Below are positions 1 to 14,000 of a stretch of DNA of 57,168 nt, piece by piece. The stretch lies in NCBI GenBank assembly GCA_022783865.1, contig JALFYY010000028.1:1-57168 (forward strand), given 5' to 3'. Under the pieces are notes generated by a model. The model was not told the DNA's origin and made no database searches. It saw nothing but the letters and a program-made list of their open reading frames with translations. The number at the start of each line of letters is the position of its first letter. The stretch's first letter is position 1. The stretch comes from Bacteroidales bacterium. Lineage in GTDB: Bacteria > Bacteroidota > Bacteroidia > Bacteroidales > Paludibacteraceae. The position numbers and the translations under genes were made by a program.

Positions 1-1
1 C

Positions 2-253
2 GATTACAAGTTCATCGCTCCGGCTGATAATGTCACACTGACGGTCAATCTGAAAACAATGAAACTCACATCGGCTAAAGACGTCACGTCACTCAATGAT
101 ATCGTTTTGCTCGATGGTATGACTGATGTATATGACATTACCGGATTGTTTATTACACGTATCGAGAACAGTTATGTAGGTAGTTGCGGGCTCAAAGCAG
201 GTATCTACATTTTCAAGTCTGCTCAAATTACACAAAAGGTAGTCATACGATAA
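2..253 (+). CDS. C-terminal end of a secreted protein with a T9SS type A-like sorting domain (5' end outside window)
   Basis: The frame is open from the left edge to the TAA at 251-253, so only the last 83 residues are visible. They resemble the beta-sandwich tail of Por/T9SS type A sorting domains: a D-I-T-G-L-F segment, a G-L-K-A-G-I-Y-I turn where cargo proteins usually read LPAGIYI, and a terminal K-V-V-I-R strand. In this family the tail directs export through the outer membrane and is then removed or exchanged for an anchor. The gene stops 37 bases before the SusC start on the same strand, so it may belong to the same glycan locus. The catalytic or binding part lies outside the window, so the function is unknown. 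Confidence 0.6.
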   Translation, partial: DYKFIAPADNVTLTVNLKTMKLTSAKDVTSLNDIVLLDGMTDVYDITGLFITRIENSYVGSCGLKAGIYIFKSAQITQKVVIR

Positions 254-290
254 TCGGTATTATTACCGCTAATTATATTTTCTGATAAGT

Positions 291-3263
291 ATGAAGAGGC
301 TCCGTTTTCTCTCCATTACGGTAGCTCTGTTTGCTTGCACCCTGTCCATCAGGGCGCAAGTGAGCGGGGTGATAGTGGATAATACCGGTGAACCGCTTAT
401 TGGAGTCAATGTGATGGTCAAAGGTACAAGTACCGGAACTATCACTGACTTCGATGGTAATTTCACCATTGACATCGCACCGCCCGCAACGATAGTTGTC
501 AGTTACATGGGGTATGATACGCAGGAACTCACTGTCAACTCAACCTCACCAGTCAATATTACACTCAAGGAGAGCACCGAACTGTTGGAGGAGGTTGTGG
601 TTATCGGTTATGGCGTGCAGAAGAAGAGTGACCTGACCGGCAGTATAGCACAGGTAAGCGACAAGGATCTGCAAAAGCAACCTTCACCATCTCTTGGTGC
701 TGCACTCGAGGGACGTGCTGCCGGATTGCAAGTCACAGGATCAGGTGCACCGGGTAGCAACGTTAGTCTGAATATCCGGGGTGTGGGCAGCATTAACAAC
801 TCCGAACCCCTGATTGTAATCGACGGCGTACCTACCGATGTGCCGCTCAATATGATTAACATGGACGATGTGGCGTCTGTTGATGTGCTCAAGGATGCTT
901 CGGCTACTGCCATCTATGGCTCACGAGGCGCATACGGCGTGGTTATTATCACAACCAAGAAAGGCAACAACGATAACGCACACATCAGTCTGAAAGCCTC
1001 TTATGGCTTCGATCAGATTCAGAGAACGCTGCCATTGCTCAACGCGCGACAGTTCGCTTCGTTGCATAACGAGATGATGGCTGCAGCCGGACAACCACAG
1101 TACGAGGCGTTTGCCGACCCTCTTGCTTTGGGAGAGGGTACGGATTGGATGAAAGAACTCTATCAGTATGCACCCACACAAAATTATGCTCTCAGTTACA
1201 GCGGCGGTAACGAGAAGTCGAATTTCTACGTCTCAGGAGCATACTTCAATCAGAAAGGTATAATCAAAACTACCGACTACCAGCGTATCACACTGCAGTT
1301 CAATCATGATACGCAACTGTTCAAGTGGCTAAAGTTAGGTAACAAACTCAGCCTTAATCACGACATCAAATCACAAGGCGATTATAATATACAAAACACC
1401 ATGCGCGCGCTACCAACACAACCCGTCACCAACGAAGACGGTTCATGGGCGGGACCTGTTGGATTGGCTATGTTCGTGGGAGATATCGCCAATCCTATCG
1501 GCAAGATGATGGAGAACTCCAGCACTACCAAAGGTTACAACCTTCTGGGGAATATCTATGCCGAAATCAAACCCGTTGACTGGCTCGTCTTCCGTTCGAC
1601 ATTCGGTATGCAACTCCTGTTCTGGGATACTGAAGGATGGACTCCCAAGTACGATTGGCAACCGATTGCACAACCCGAGTCTGAGAAAAGCCGAGGGTTC
1701 TACAAAAGCGTCACATGGCTCTGGGACAATACTCTTACATTCAACAAGACCTTTGACAAACACTCCGTCACTGCAATGATTGGCGAGAGTATGCAGGCCA
1801 ACACCTATGAGTACATGAGCGGTGCAGTGCAAGGGTTCATTTCCAAAACAGCCAGTCAACTGAGTAACGGTCTGCTCGAACCAACCATGGGAGGAAACAA
1901 GTCTGACTGGGCGCTGTTGTCTTTCATGGCACGTGCTACGTACAGCTACGACAACCGCTACATGATCACAGCTACCGTGCGTGCTGATGGGTCAAGCAGA
2001 TTCAGTAAAAAGAACCGTTGGGGAGTATTCCCCTCCGTGGCGGCAGCATGGCGACTGAGTGAGGAGCAGTGGTTCGAAAAGTCCTTCTGGCTCTGCGACC
2101 TCAAACTACGTGCCGGATATGGTCAGACAGGTAATCAGGCAAGTGTCGGCAACTACGCTTATGCCAGTCAACTGCAAACTGTGCAATATGTTTTTGCCGA
2201 TAAGCAGGTGCCGGGACTTGCACCATGGGTACTGCCTAATCCCAATGTGCGATGGGAGGCTGTAGAACAATATAACGTCGGTACTGATTGGGCGTTCTTC
2301 AACCAGCGGTTGCATGCCAATATCGACTTTTATATCAAGAACACTAACGACATGCTCGTCCCGATGTCAGTGCCTATCAGTAGCGGATATTCCGATGAAG
2401 CCGTTCCGAACATCAATGCCGGACGGATGCGTAATACAGGTGTTGAAGTTAGTCTTAATAGTATGAATATCAAGAGCAGTAACTTCACATGGACAACGAC
2501 TGTTAACTTCGCTTACAATCACAACCGTATCCTTTCTCTCAACGATGATGTGCCTATGTATTTTGGCAACAACATACACGCTGTGGGCTACCCTGTCAGT
2601 GCTTTCTATGGCTATGTGACCGATGGCATTTTCCAGTCTCAATCCGAAATCGACAACCATGCCGTGCAGACCATCGGTAGCGACGCATATAGCAGCACAC
2701 AGCCGGGAGATATACGATTTCGCGATCTGAACAACGATGGCGTTATCAACGAGGATGACCGGACTGTACTCGGCTCACCTACACCCACATGGACATTCTC
2801 CATGAGTAACAGCCTGGAATTCTACGGTGTGGATATTGAAGTCTATCTCCAAGGGGCTGCCGGTAACAAGATCTACAATGGCAACCGTGCCACTCTGGAG
2901 GCAATGTCTGTCGCTCAGAATCAACTCATCACTGTGCTCGACCGCTGGCGACCCGATCACCCGTCCAACATTATGCCACGCGCCGTGTTCTCCGACCCAA
3001 ACAAGAACAACCGCGTCAGTGATCGGTTCCTTGAACCGGGTGATTATCTGCGCCTCAAGAGCATCACTGTAGGCTACACATTACCCAAACACCTGACTCA
3101 AAAGCCGCTGATGAGCGAAGTGCGTTTCTCCGTTTCCGGACAGAACCTCTACACACTCACCGGATATACAGGTCTCGACCCGGAAGTCGGAGGTGCTGGC
3201 ATCGACAGCAATGTGTATCCGCTCACACGGAACTTCACCTTTGGAGTTAACATAACATTCTAA
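291..3263 (+). CDS. SusC-family TonB-dependent outer-membrane transporter
   Basis: 990 residues, the usual size for SusC/RagA porins. Residues 1-22 are a signal peptide ending at RAQ. A carboxypeptidase-regulatory-like (CNA-B-like) domain follows at about 23-110 (V-S-G-V-I-V-D-N-T-G-E-P-L-I-G-V-N-V). Then come the typical SusC linker LLEEVVVIGYG, a plug domain at about 115-225 and a long beta-barrel ending in aromatic F-G-V-N-I-T-F. The protein takes up oligosaccharides with energy from TonB-ExbBD. It is followed after 15 bases by susD, then by a SusE-like lipoprotein, GH66 and GH97, so the likely substrate is an alpha-glucan of the dextran type; that specificity is inferred from neighbours only. 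No regulator (SusR, HTCS or ECF sigma) is visible in the window. Confidence 0.95.
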   Translation: MKRLRFLSITVALFACTLSIRAQVSGVIVDNTGEPLIGVNVMVKGTSTGTITDFDGNFTIDIAPPATIVVSYMGYDTQELTVNSTSPVNITLKESTELLEEVVVIGYGVQKKSDLTGSIAQVSDKDLQKQPSPSLGAALEGRAAGLQVTGSGAPGSNVSLNIRGVGSINNSEPLIVIDGVPTDVPLNMINMDDVASVDVLKDASATAIYGSRGAYGVVIITTKKGNNDNAHISLKASYGFDQIQRTLPLLNARQFASLHNEMMAAAGQPQYEAFADPLALGEGTDWMKELYQYAPTQNYALSYSGGNEKSNFYVSGAYFNQKGIIKTTDYQRITLQFNHDTQLFKWLKLGNKLSLNHDIKSQGDYNIQNTMRALPTQPVTNEDGSWAGPVGLAMFVGDIANPIGKMMENSSTTKGYNLLGNIYAEIKPVDWLVFRSTFGMQLLFWDTEGWTPKYDWQPIAQPESEKSRGFYKSVTWLWDNTLTFNKTFDKHSVTAMIGESMQANTYEYMSGAVQGFISKTASQLSNGLLEPTMGGNKSDWALLSFMARATYSYDNRYMITATVRADGSSRFSKKNRWGVFPSVAAAWRLSEEQWFEKSFWLCDLKLRAGYGQTGNQASVGNYAYASQLQTVQYVFADKQVPGLAPWVLPNPNVRWEAVEQYNVGTDWAFFNQRLHANIDFYIKNTNDMLVPMSVPISSGYSDEAVPNINAGRMRNTGVEVSLNSMNIKSSNFTWTTTVNFAYNHNRILSLNDDVPMYFGNNIHAVGYPVSAFYGYVTDGIFQSQSEIDNHAVQTIGSDAYSSTQPGDIRFRDLNNDGVINEDDRTVLGSPTPTWTFSMSNSLEFYGVDIEVYLQGAAGNKIYNGNRATLEAMSVAQNQLITVLDRWRPDHPSNIMPRAVFSDPNKNNRVSDRFLEPGDYLRLKSITVGYTLPKHLTQKPLMSEVRFSVSGQNLYTLTGYTGLDPEVGGAGIDSNVYPLTRNFTFGVNITF

Positions 3264-3278
3264 CAAGGAGGACAGGAT

Positions 3279-4826
3279 ATGAATCAATCACTCAACAATC
3301 ATAGATTATCAATCAACGGCATTCGGCTTTCAACGAAAAGAATGTTCCGCGTAACGGCCTTGCTCCTTTTCGTAGCGGCAGGATTACAATCATGCAACTT
3401 CCTTGAGCGACAGCCTTGGGATTCCGTGGATACGACCAATGGGTTTCAGACTGCGGCTGATGCCGAGGCAGCAGTCAACGCCTGCTATCAGCCGTTGCAG
3501 TGGGCTAAACTCTATAACATGCGCATCTGGACGCTGGATATCATTGCCGGCGAAAGTGTGGTAGGGGCCGGAGGTGGCGAAGATGGTATAGAAACAGTTG
3601 ACCTTGCCAACTTCATTGCTAATGCCGACAACTTTGCTGCACTCGACCTCTGGCGAGGACCATCACCCGGTATTTTGAGATGTAACTTTGTGCTCAAGAA
3701 TGTTCCCGGTATGCAGATTGATAATGCGCTCAAGAACCGAATGCTCGGCGAAGCGCATTTCCTGAGGGCACATTATTACTTTATCCTTGTCCGGCTCTTC
3801 GGTGGGGTCCCTATGCCAACCGAACCGCTCACGTCGGAAAGTAATCTGAAGATGCCGCGTGCCTCGGTTGACGAGATATACTCCCTCATTACCGATGACT
3901 TGCAACAAGCCATTGCCATGCTGCCGGCACGTAGTACCTATGGTGCCACCGATATAGGACGCGCAAGCCGCGAAGCCGCTATGGCTGAACTGGCACGTGT
4001 TTATCTCACCTACCTGCCCGACAGGGCACGTTACGAAGAGGTCGTTAGGCTCTGTCAGGATATTGGAGCTATGGGATACCGGCTTGCTGCCGACTATGCC
4101 GACAACTTTGACCCTGCAAAACAGAATGGCGTAGAGAGCATCTTTGAGGTGCAATACTACGGCAAGACAAACAACGATTTCTGGTCGAACGAGAACCAGT
4201 GCTCATGGATCAGTACTTTCCAGGGACCGCGCAACTCAAACATGGCGGCTGGATGCTACGGCTGGAATCAACCTACAGCGGAGTTCGTCAGTCAGTATGA
4301 ACCCGGTGATGTTCGGAAAGACAAGACTGTCTTCTATGCCGGTTGCCCGACTTTCGACGGCATGACATACAGCTCGTCGTATTCTACCACAGGATATAAT
4401 GTCCGCAAGTTCCTGCTCACCAAGGCTCAATCGCCCGACTACAACACCAGCAATCAGAACTGGGTGGTCACGCGATATGCCGATGTGCTGCTCATGCAGG
4501 CTGAGGCACTTAATGAGCTTGGCCGCACTGCCGAGGCGGAAGCTCCGCTCTATCAGGTTAGGAAGCGTGCCGGACTCACCAGCCGACTTGCTATCGAGAA
4601 TCTCTCACAGGATCAAATGCGCGAAATGATTATTCATGAGAGGCGCATCGAACTGGCTTTTGAGGGACATCGGTGGTTTGACCTCATCCGCTACAAAGAC
4701 AATTACGCACTCAATTTCTTGCACTCCATAGGTAAGTCTGCCGCTTCGCAAAAACATTTGTTATTCCCTATCCCCTCCCAAGAGATTGAGGCTAACGAAT
4801 TACTAACTCAAAATCCGGGATACTAA
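3279..4826 (+). CDS. SusD/RagB-family glycan-binding surface lipoprotein
   Basis: 515 residues. A lipobox (G-L-Q-S-C) lies about 40 residues from the chosen ATG. The body shows SusD features: a helical TPR-like fold with R-A-H-Y-Y-F near the middle (GEAHFLRAHYYF) and the family's C-terminal block ERRIELAFEGHRWFDLIRY. SusD forms the lid of the SusC porin and binds the glycan at the cell surface. The start at 3279 is preceded by AAGGAGGA, an unusually strong Shine-Dalgarno for this phylum. A second ATG at 3342 would give a signal peptide of more usual length (M-F-R-V-T-A-L-L-L-F), so the true start could be either. The stop lies 1 base before the next ATG. Confidence 0.94.
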   Translation: MNQSLNNHRLSINGIRLSTKRMFRVTALLLFVAAGLQSCNFLERQPWDSVDTTNGFQTAADAEAAVNACYQPLQWAKLYNMRIWTLDIIAGESVVGAGGGEDGIETVDLANFIANADNFAALDLWRGPSPGILRCNFVLKNVPGMQIDNALKNRMLGEAHFLRAHYYFILVRLFGGVPMPTEPLTSESNLKMPRASVDEIYSLITDDLQQAIAMLPARSTYGATDIGRASREAAMAELARVYLTYLPDRARYEEVVRLCQDIGAMGYRLAADYADNFDPAKQNGVESIFEVQYYGKTNNDFWSNENQCSWISTFQGPRNSNMAAGCYGWNQPTAEFVSQYEPGDVRKDKTVFYAGCPTFDGMTYSSSYSTTGYNVRKFLLTKAQSPDYNTSNQNWVVTRYADVLLMQAEALNELGRTAEAEAPLYQVRKRAGLTSRLAIENLSQDQMREMIIHERRIELAFEGHRWFDLIRYKDNYALNFLHSIGKSAASQKHLLFPIPSQEIEANELLTQNPGY

Positions 4827-4827
4827 T

Positions 4828-5942
4828 ATGGCACATATAATCAAGCAATATCTATTCGCTACGGCAGCTCTCGCATTGTGCGTCCTCACCGGCTGCGAGC
4901 AACCCGTCGAAACCAACAAAGGCGATACACCAATCGCCGTCACGCTGTCTGCCGACTCAGTGTTCTGCAATCCGGATCTCGATAACCAGGTGGCGCTGGA
5001 AATTACCTGGACAAGCGGCACAAATCATGGCACCGGATCTGCTATCGCATATACCCTCTCGGTTATTGCCGAGCAGTCATCAGATACACTCACCTGGTAC
5101 ATCGGGCGAACCATGAACCGCACAATCACTCTGACGTATCAGTCACTCGCAGATACGCTTGTTACACATTTCCCCGATATGCCTGTCGGCGAACCGTGGA
5201 CCTTCCGCGTTAGCGCTAAGGCCACCATCCTGATGACCGGCGAACAGCAGGTGTCTGAACCTGCCTGCGTTGTCATTACCAGATATGCTTCCACACGGCG
5301 GACTATATACCTCGTCGGGGATGCTACTCCCAACGGATGGGATAAGGACCGAGCTACACTCATGCAGCAGGATTACGACAATCCCAACCTCTTCTCATGG
5401 AGCGGCACGCTACGAGCAGGAGAATTCAAACTCCTTACCACCACTGCCGATTGGCTACCTTGTTATGTACGCAACGAGCAAGATGAAAGCAAAATGGTTT
5501 ACCGCGAAAATGAGGACGATTATCCCGACCTCAAGTGGCTAATCGCCTCCACAGGCAACTACTCGATACAATGCGATGTGGAAAAACTCACAATCTCCAT
5601 CACTCGTAAAGGCGGTGAAACGTATTCTGCCATCTACATGATTGGCGATGCTACACCGGGAGGATGGAGTTGGGATGACATAACCGAGATGCAACATCCC
5701 GAGCAAGATATATTCACCTACGAAGGAATGCTCAAGCGAGGAGAAATAAAGTTCCCTACCGAACTCAAGTCCGATTGGTCGGGCGAGATGCTCTTTGCAC
5801 CCGAACCCAACTGCGAACCGACAGAGAACGGCACATTTGTCGCACATAAGGGAGATCCTGACAACAAGTGGGTTATACCTGCTGCCGGAAACTGGAGCAT
5901 ACGAATTGATATTCAGAACACAACTATTTCATTTAAGCAATT

Positions 5943-5946
<4 letters not shown>
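4828..5946 (+). CDS. SusE/SusF-like starch/glucan-binding outer-membrane lipoprotein
   Basis: 372 residues with a lipoprotein signal (A-L-C-V-L-T-G-C, Cys about residue 24). The N-terminal third looks like the SusE Ig-like domain (V-A-L-E-I-T-W-T-S-G). Two homologous modules follow, starting near I-Y-L-V-G-D-A-T-P-N-G-W (about 152) and I-Y-M-I-G-D-A-T-P-G-G-W (about 269). Each carries the W-rich pattern and R-A-G-E-F-K / K-R-G-E-I-K strand seen in SusE/SusF starch-binding repeats. Such proteins hold glucan at the surface beside SusCD. The gene is packed between susD (1 base) and GH66 (overlap of 4 bases), so translational coupling is likely. Ligand specificity cannot be read from sequence. 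Confidence 0.85.
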
Positions 5947-9972
<4,026 letters not shown>

Positions 9973-9991
9973 TTAAAAAGATAAACATACA

Positions 9992-10521
9992 AAGAAAAAG
10001 ATCATTTTTGTTATTCTCCTTGCCTTGTCTTGCTCGGGAGTAGAGGCGTATAACAGTACCTCAGGTCACTGGATCTATTTCGAGAATCACGACAATACGT
10101 GGACTAATGTCTATCTGCGCCTCGGAAGGTCAGAGGCTACCGGATTTGGCAAGTACGCTGCTACATGGACGATGACGAACATCCCCGAATCAGACCTCTG
10201 GATGGTCGAAACTACCGATTGGGCAAATCTTGAGGCTTGGACTATCACAGATACCAATGATAATAACGGTGATGCTTACTCCTTCAGCGACCTGCCTACA
10301 GGAGCCAACCGATTGTACTTCTACAATCTGGATATGGATGAGTATGTCATGTACATTGCCGACGGAAACGAAGCACAGGGGACATCCGTAATCAGCATAA
10401 CCCCAAAACATCACTACCCGTTATCGAACGGCTCATTGATATTCTCGATCCGGCTGCTACTGATACCGCCGAATTGGATGAACTATGCCGCAAAATCGGC
10501 GGGTCATTTGGCGGTAAATAA
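9992..10521 (+). pseudogene. Broken gene for a small secreted carbohydrate-binding-like protein
   Basis: A signal-peptide-like stretch (K-K-K-I-I-F-V-I-L-L-A-L-S-C-S) begins at 9992 but the expected ATG codon is ACA, so no start is visible. The mature part is rich in aromatic residues (S-G-H-W-I-Y-F-E-N, T-N-V-Y-L-R-L-G, N-R-L-Y-F-Y-N), recalling starch-binding CBM26-like modules. Near 10401-10409 (CCCCAAAAC) the sensible frame is lost. One extra A would join it to an open frame ending in D-E-L-C-R-K-I-G-G-S-F-G-G-K and a TAA at 10519-10521. If unrepaired, the frame runs to 10564 with an unlikely tail. The gene follows GH97 by 19 bases and would be the last gene of the glycan locus. Two independent lesions favour decay over one sequencing error. 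Confidence 0.55.
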
Positions 10522-10547
10522 AAAAATCAAATATTTTTTATTTTCTT

Positions 10548-10584
10548 CGGAATGTGCTGAATAACAGTGCATTCCGTTTTCTTT
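10548..10584 (+). terminator. Probable terminator after the glycan locus
   Basis: An inverted repeat CGGAATG...CATTCCG (10548-10554 and 10570-10576) is followed by TTTTCTTT. It lies 27 bases after the last frame of the glycan locus and before the promoters of the giant gene, the expected place for a transcription end. Confidence 0.6.
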
Positions 10585-10718
10585 ATAATACATTTATTGG
10601 CTCTCAATAGGCGCTTTTTCGTTTATTTATCCCCAAACGCCGAAAATTCGGCACCCCCTTAATAGGTGAAAACGCTTCCTTCGAAAGGAGCACCACAAAT
10701 TTGACGAAATTGCACGCG

Positions 10719-10843
10719 AAATTGCATTTGCCATTAGACAGTACACCCAGAGAAAAATTGAACTTTGACACACCTAAATTTTGCTTCTTCACAAACATTG
10801 ACTAACTTTGCACACAAAATTGCATTTGCTGTTAGTACAGTAC
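10719..10843 (+). repeat. Direct repeat pair in the upstream region of the giant gene
   Basis: Two copies of a roughly 26-base sequence (AAATTGCATTTGC then a TTAG..CAGTAC tail) lie at 10719-10744 and 10817-10843, with a consensus promoter between them. The second copy would sit at or just after the transcription start of that promoter. They could be protein-binding sites or a duplication scar. The rest of 10585-10718 holds only short palindromes, including one around AACGCCGAAAATTCGG, and no credible gene. Confidence 0.45.
10780..10810 (+). promoter_or_regulatory. Bacteroidota-type promoter (upstream of the two)
   Basis: TTTG at 10780-10783 and TAACTTTG at 10803-10810 are 19 bases apart, matching the -33 TTTG and -7 TAnnTTTG elements of the phylum's primary sigma factor. 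The direction is toward the giant gene at 11059, with a leader of about 240 bases. Confidence 0.6.
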
Positions 10844-10889
10844 AAAGGCACAAAAAATAAACAAAATATGCTAAAAATCAAACAAAAAA

Positions 10890-10921
10890 TTTGCATATTT
10901 AGAAAAAATGTAGTATCTTTG
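10890..10921 (+). promoter_or_regulatory. Bacteroidota-type promoter of the giant surface-protein gene
   Basis: TTTG at 10890-10893 and TATCTTTG at 10914-10921 are exactly 20 bases apart. A start near 10928-10930 gives a leader of about 130 bases that carries a short uORF with a G9 run. Confidence 0.72.
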
Positions 10922-10936
10922 CTATGGTTTTTGGAC

Positions 10937-10981
10937 ATGATAAACACCTCTCTCTGTGCTAATCTGCTAGGGGGGGGGTAA
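10937..10981 (+). other. Leader uORF (14 codons) containing a G9 homopolymer
   Basis: ATG at 10937 lies a few bases downstream of the predicted transcription start and opens a 14-codon frame that ends in three glycine codons and TAA (10979-10981). The glycines are encoded by an uninterrupted run of nine G (10970-10978). Loss of one G gives a frame ending at a TGA near 10990, while gain of one G extends the frame by about 12 codons. Runs of this length slip readily during replication, so the leader is a candidate phase-variable control element. Translation of the uORF is not shown. Confidence 0.45.
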
Positions 10982-11058
10982 TTTGTTATGAATCAGGACA
11001 TTATAACGCTTCCTAAAATACAAAAATATAAAGTATATATAGAATTGACATTAAACTT

Positions 11059-14000
11059 ATGAAGACTTGTATTTCCTTCCCTTTCATATACCTTTTCTTG
11101 CTTTGTTGCTGTGCTTTTTCCAGCTTCTCTCCGCTGTATGGTCAGGAGGGTTGCGGGTTGACGAGCAAGCAAGCGAACGTATCGGCAACCCAGGCCTTGC
11201 AAAAAAGTATGTCGCAATCTGAAAGGCTACCTGTTATTTTCAATGCCGGGTTCTACGATTACTATATTCAGTACAAATCCTCCAGCACAAGTAGGCCTGT
11301 CGCAAGCAAATACTTTGGTTTCATGCACCCCGACGGGACGGTATATCTGATGACCTACAACGAGTCCGCCACTCAATTGCAGTTTGCTCCCTATGACCCG
11401 CTGCACAAGTCTCAGGACATAACGGCTACGAACGCAACAGACAGCACATTCTTTCTCTCATTTACCGGTCAGAGCGGCGACAATGCCGCTATAGGTGCAG
11501 CGGGTCAGTTGGTGAACGTCAACTCAGACCTGAAGGCGGGGTTTCGTGTCTTTAAGTACGATGTGGGCTACGTGGAGTACAATGGTAAGAACTACGAATA
11601 TGACCGTATATGGTTGATAGAGAAAGACCCAGAAACGGAAACCTTTTACAATTTGGACGTAGTGTGGGAAGGCGAGACACCCGTGCTCAAACGTATGAAC
11701 ACAGGCGACTATTGCAATACGTTCCGCAAAGAGAGTTCAATGATACAAGTTTGGGCGACCGACAATAGTCGTACGGTCCGTTGTCTCTCATACCACGATG
11801 GGGATGGAAAGTTGATTCGGCAAGACAACCTCTTCCCTGACAATCAAAAAAAATACTACACAGAAAGCCTCCAACAAAATACCGCCGATGTGCTCAGCCG
11901 CACGGCTGCTCGGTTGATTGTGCCGGAGGGCTATGATTTTCTCGGCTGGAACACGGAAGCGGATGGTAGCGGAGCGACCTACGCAGAGAATAGTATTTAC
12001 AGAGGGCTGACCAACGAAATGGTGGATTTGTATGCGCTGAACATGATATGGCAGGTGCAGTACGGAAAGGACAAGGCTACTGCGCGCTTCACGGCGACTA
12101 AGGAACCTGCTGTTTATCAGGCGCAGATAAGTCTCGACCCGAGCATGGCAAGCGGAAGCGGAGGGGTGGAAATCAGTTTGCTGTCGCAACGGTATGTTTC
12201 CGCAGGCGAGACGCCCGCGTCCCCAGTAGAATGGGGTTACAGCGGCGAGTTGGCTACCGACGGCAGCGACAATGCCTTCACCACCGGAGCTGGTAGCGCT
12301 ACGCTGCGAGTGAACAACACCATTTCTTGCACGCTGCAATTAGACCTGACCGACCCGAATAAACCGCAACTCCGTATCTTGCTGCCGTATGTGCTCAATG
12401 TATATAACGAGACGGAGGGCAATGGTCTGTGGGCATTCACGAAACAAAGTAACGGGCGTTGGGCAATCCCCGACTTCACCCTGCCTGCGAGCATAGACAA
12501 CACCACGCCGCACCTGTGGGTAGGCAAGGGAAAGAAAGAAGATGCCCTGTCTGCAGACTGGTCTTTCGGTTGGTTGCCTATTAGCGCACAGGGCTGCGAG
12601 GAGCGCACGGTAGGCTCTGCCGAAGGAGCACGAGGCGCACTCTATATCGACACTACGAGCGTGAAACCCAACTATGACCTCACCTTTTCTCCCGTGGGTT
12701 ACTCGCTGGTTTATGACAAAACTACACTGAACGACAACGGCTATTTCCTGCCCTTCACGGAGAAGAGCACGGGCGTATGGGAGACGGAGATGATAACAGA
12801 CCTGCCGTCCACCGCGGGAAAGAACTATCGTGTCCACCTCAACAAGCAGGCAAGCCCCACCTCTATTGAGGGAACTGTTGCCGCCTACCGCGCCGAGGGC
12901 AAAGGCGTATCGGAGAACACGGCGATGGAGCAGATGCCGCAGAAAAGCAGCACCACCACCTTCAATGCCGACAACCTCAATGCTAAATATGCAGGGCGCG
13001 CAGGTATCTTCCGATTGGAAGAAACCTCGTGCGAGGGGAATATGCACACCCATTTCGTGCCCTATATCTTCACCTGCATTCTCCCCAACGCACATAACGT
13101 GAACTACGTAAACATTGAAAACGACACAACCTACCTGAGCATCGAAAATCCCGTTTATGCGGCACCTGAATGTCCGTGGGAGCGGAAGGGCTATGTGTTC
13201 AAGAACTGGGATACCGACACCAACGGCATGGGTCTGACGGTCAACGCTGGCGAGACAGTACAACTGGATGAGGAAAAGGTAAAACGCCTCACGCAGGACG
13301 ATTCGCTCCGACTTCGTTTTTATGCGCAATGGCTCAAACGCGACACCATCACGCTGCATCGTAACCTAAACCCGAGCGACGGGCAGATTAAGCAACAATA
13401 CACGGTGGAGACTCGGGTCAACACCTTTGACCTTTGTTCGGAATGGGCAAACGACAAAGCAGACTCTGCCATCATTGGCTGGTCGTTGGAGCCGCAAGGG
13501 AAGATCCTCTACAACGCAGGGGGACAGGTCATCACCATGGGCAAGAACATAGACCTCTATGCCGTATGGGAGCAATCATGCACGGTCACCTACCACGAGA
13601 ACATCGGTTCGACATCCAAGACACGCCAAGAACAGGGCTTTATCCACCGCGATTTTACCCTTCGCCGCTTCCGCGATTTTCGCAAAGACACGCCCTCGTG
13701 GAGCCACTTAGCGGACAACATGCAGTTCCGCGGGTGGGCAACCGACCCCGAAGGCACACAAGTGTTCTACGAGGACGGCGCACAACTGCGACTCAGCAGC
13801 AATATCACACTCTACGCGCAGTGGGACAAGACATATACGATACAATACTTCGCCAACGGCGGTGTTTTGACAAAAGACTCCATCATATCGGCGAGTGTAC
13901 AGTCGGGAAAAGCCTATACCCTTTTGAATTATTTCACTTCATGGCACCAACCCAACGCTTCCTGCTACTTCATCGGCTGGGCAACCGACCGCACACAGGC

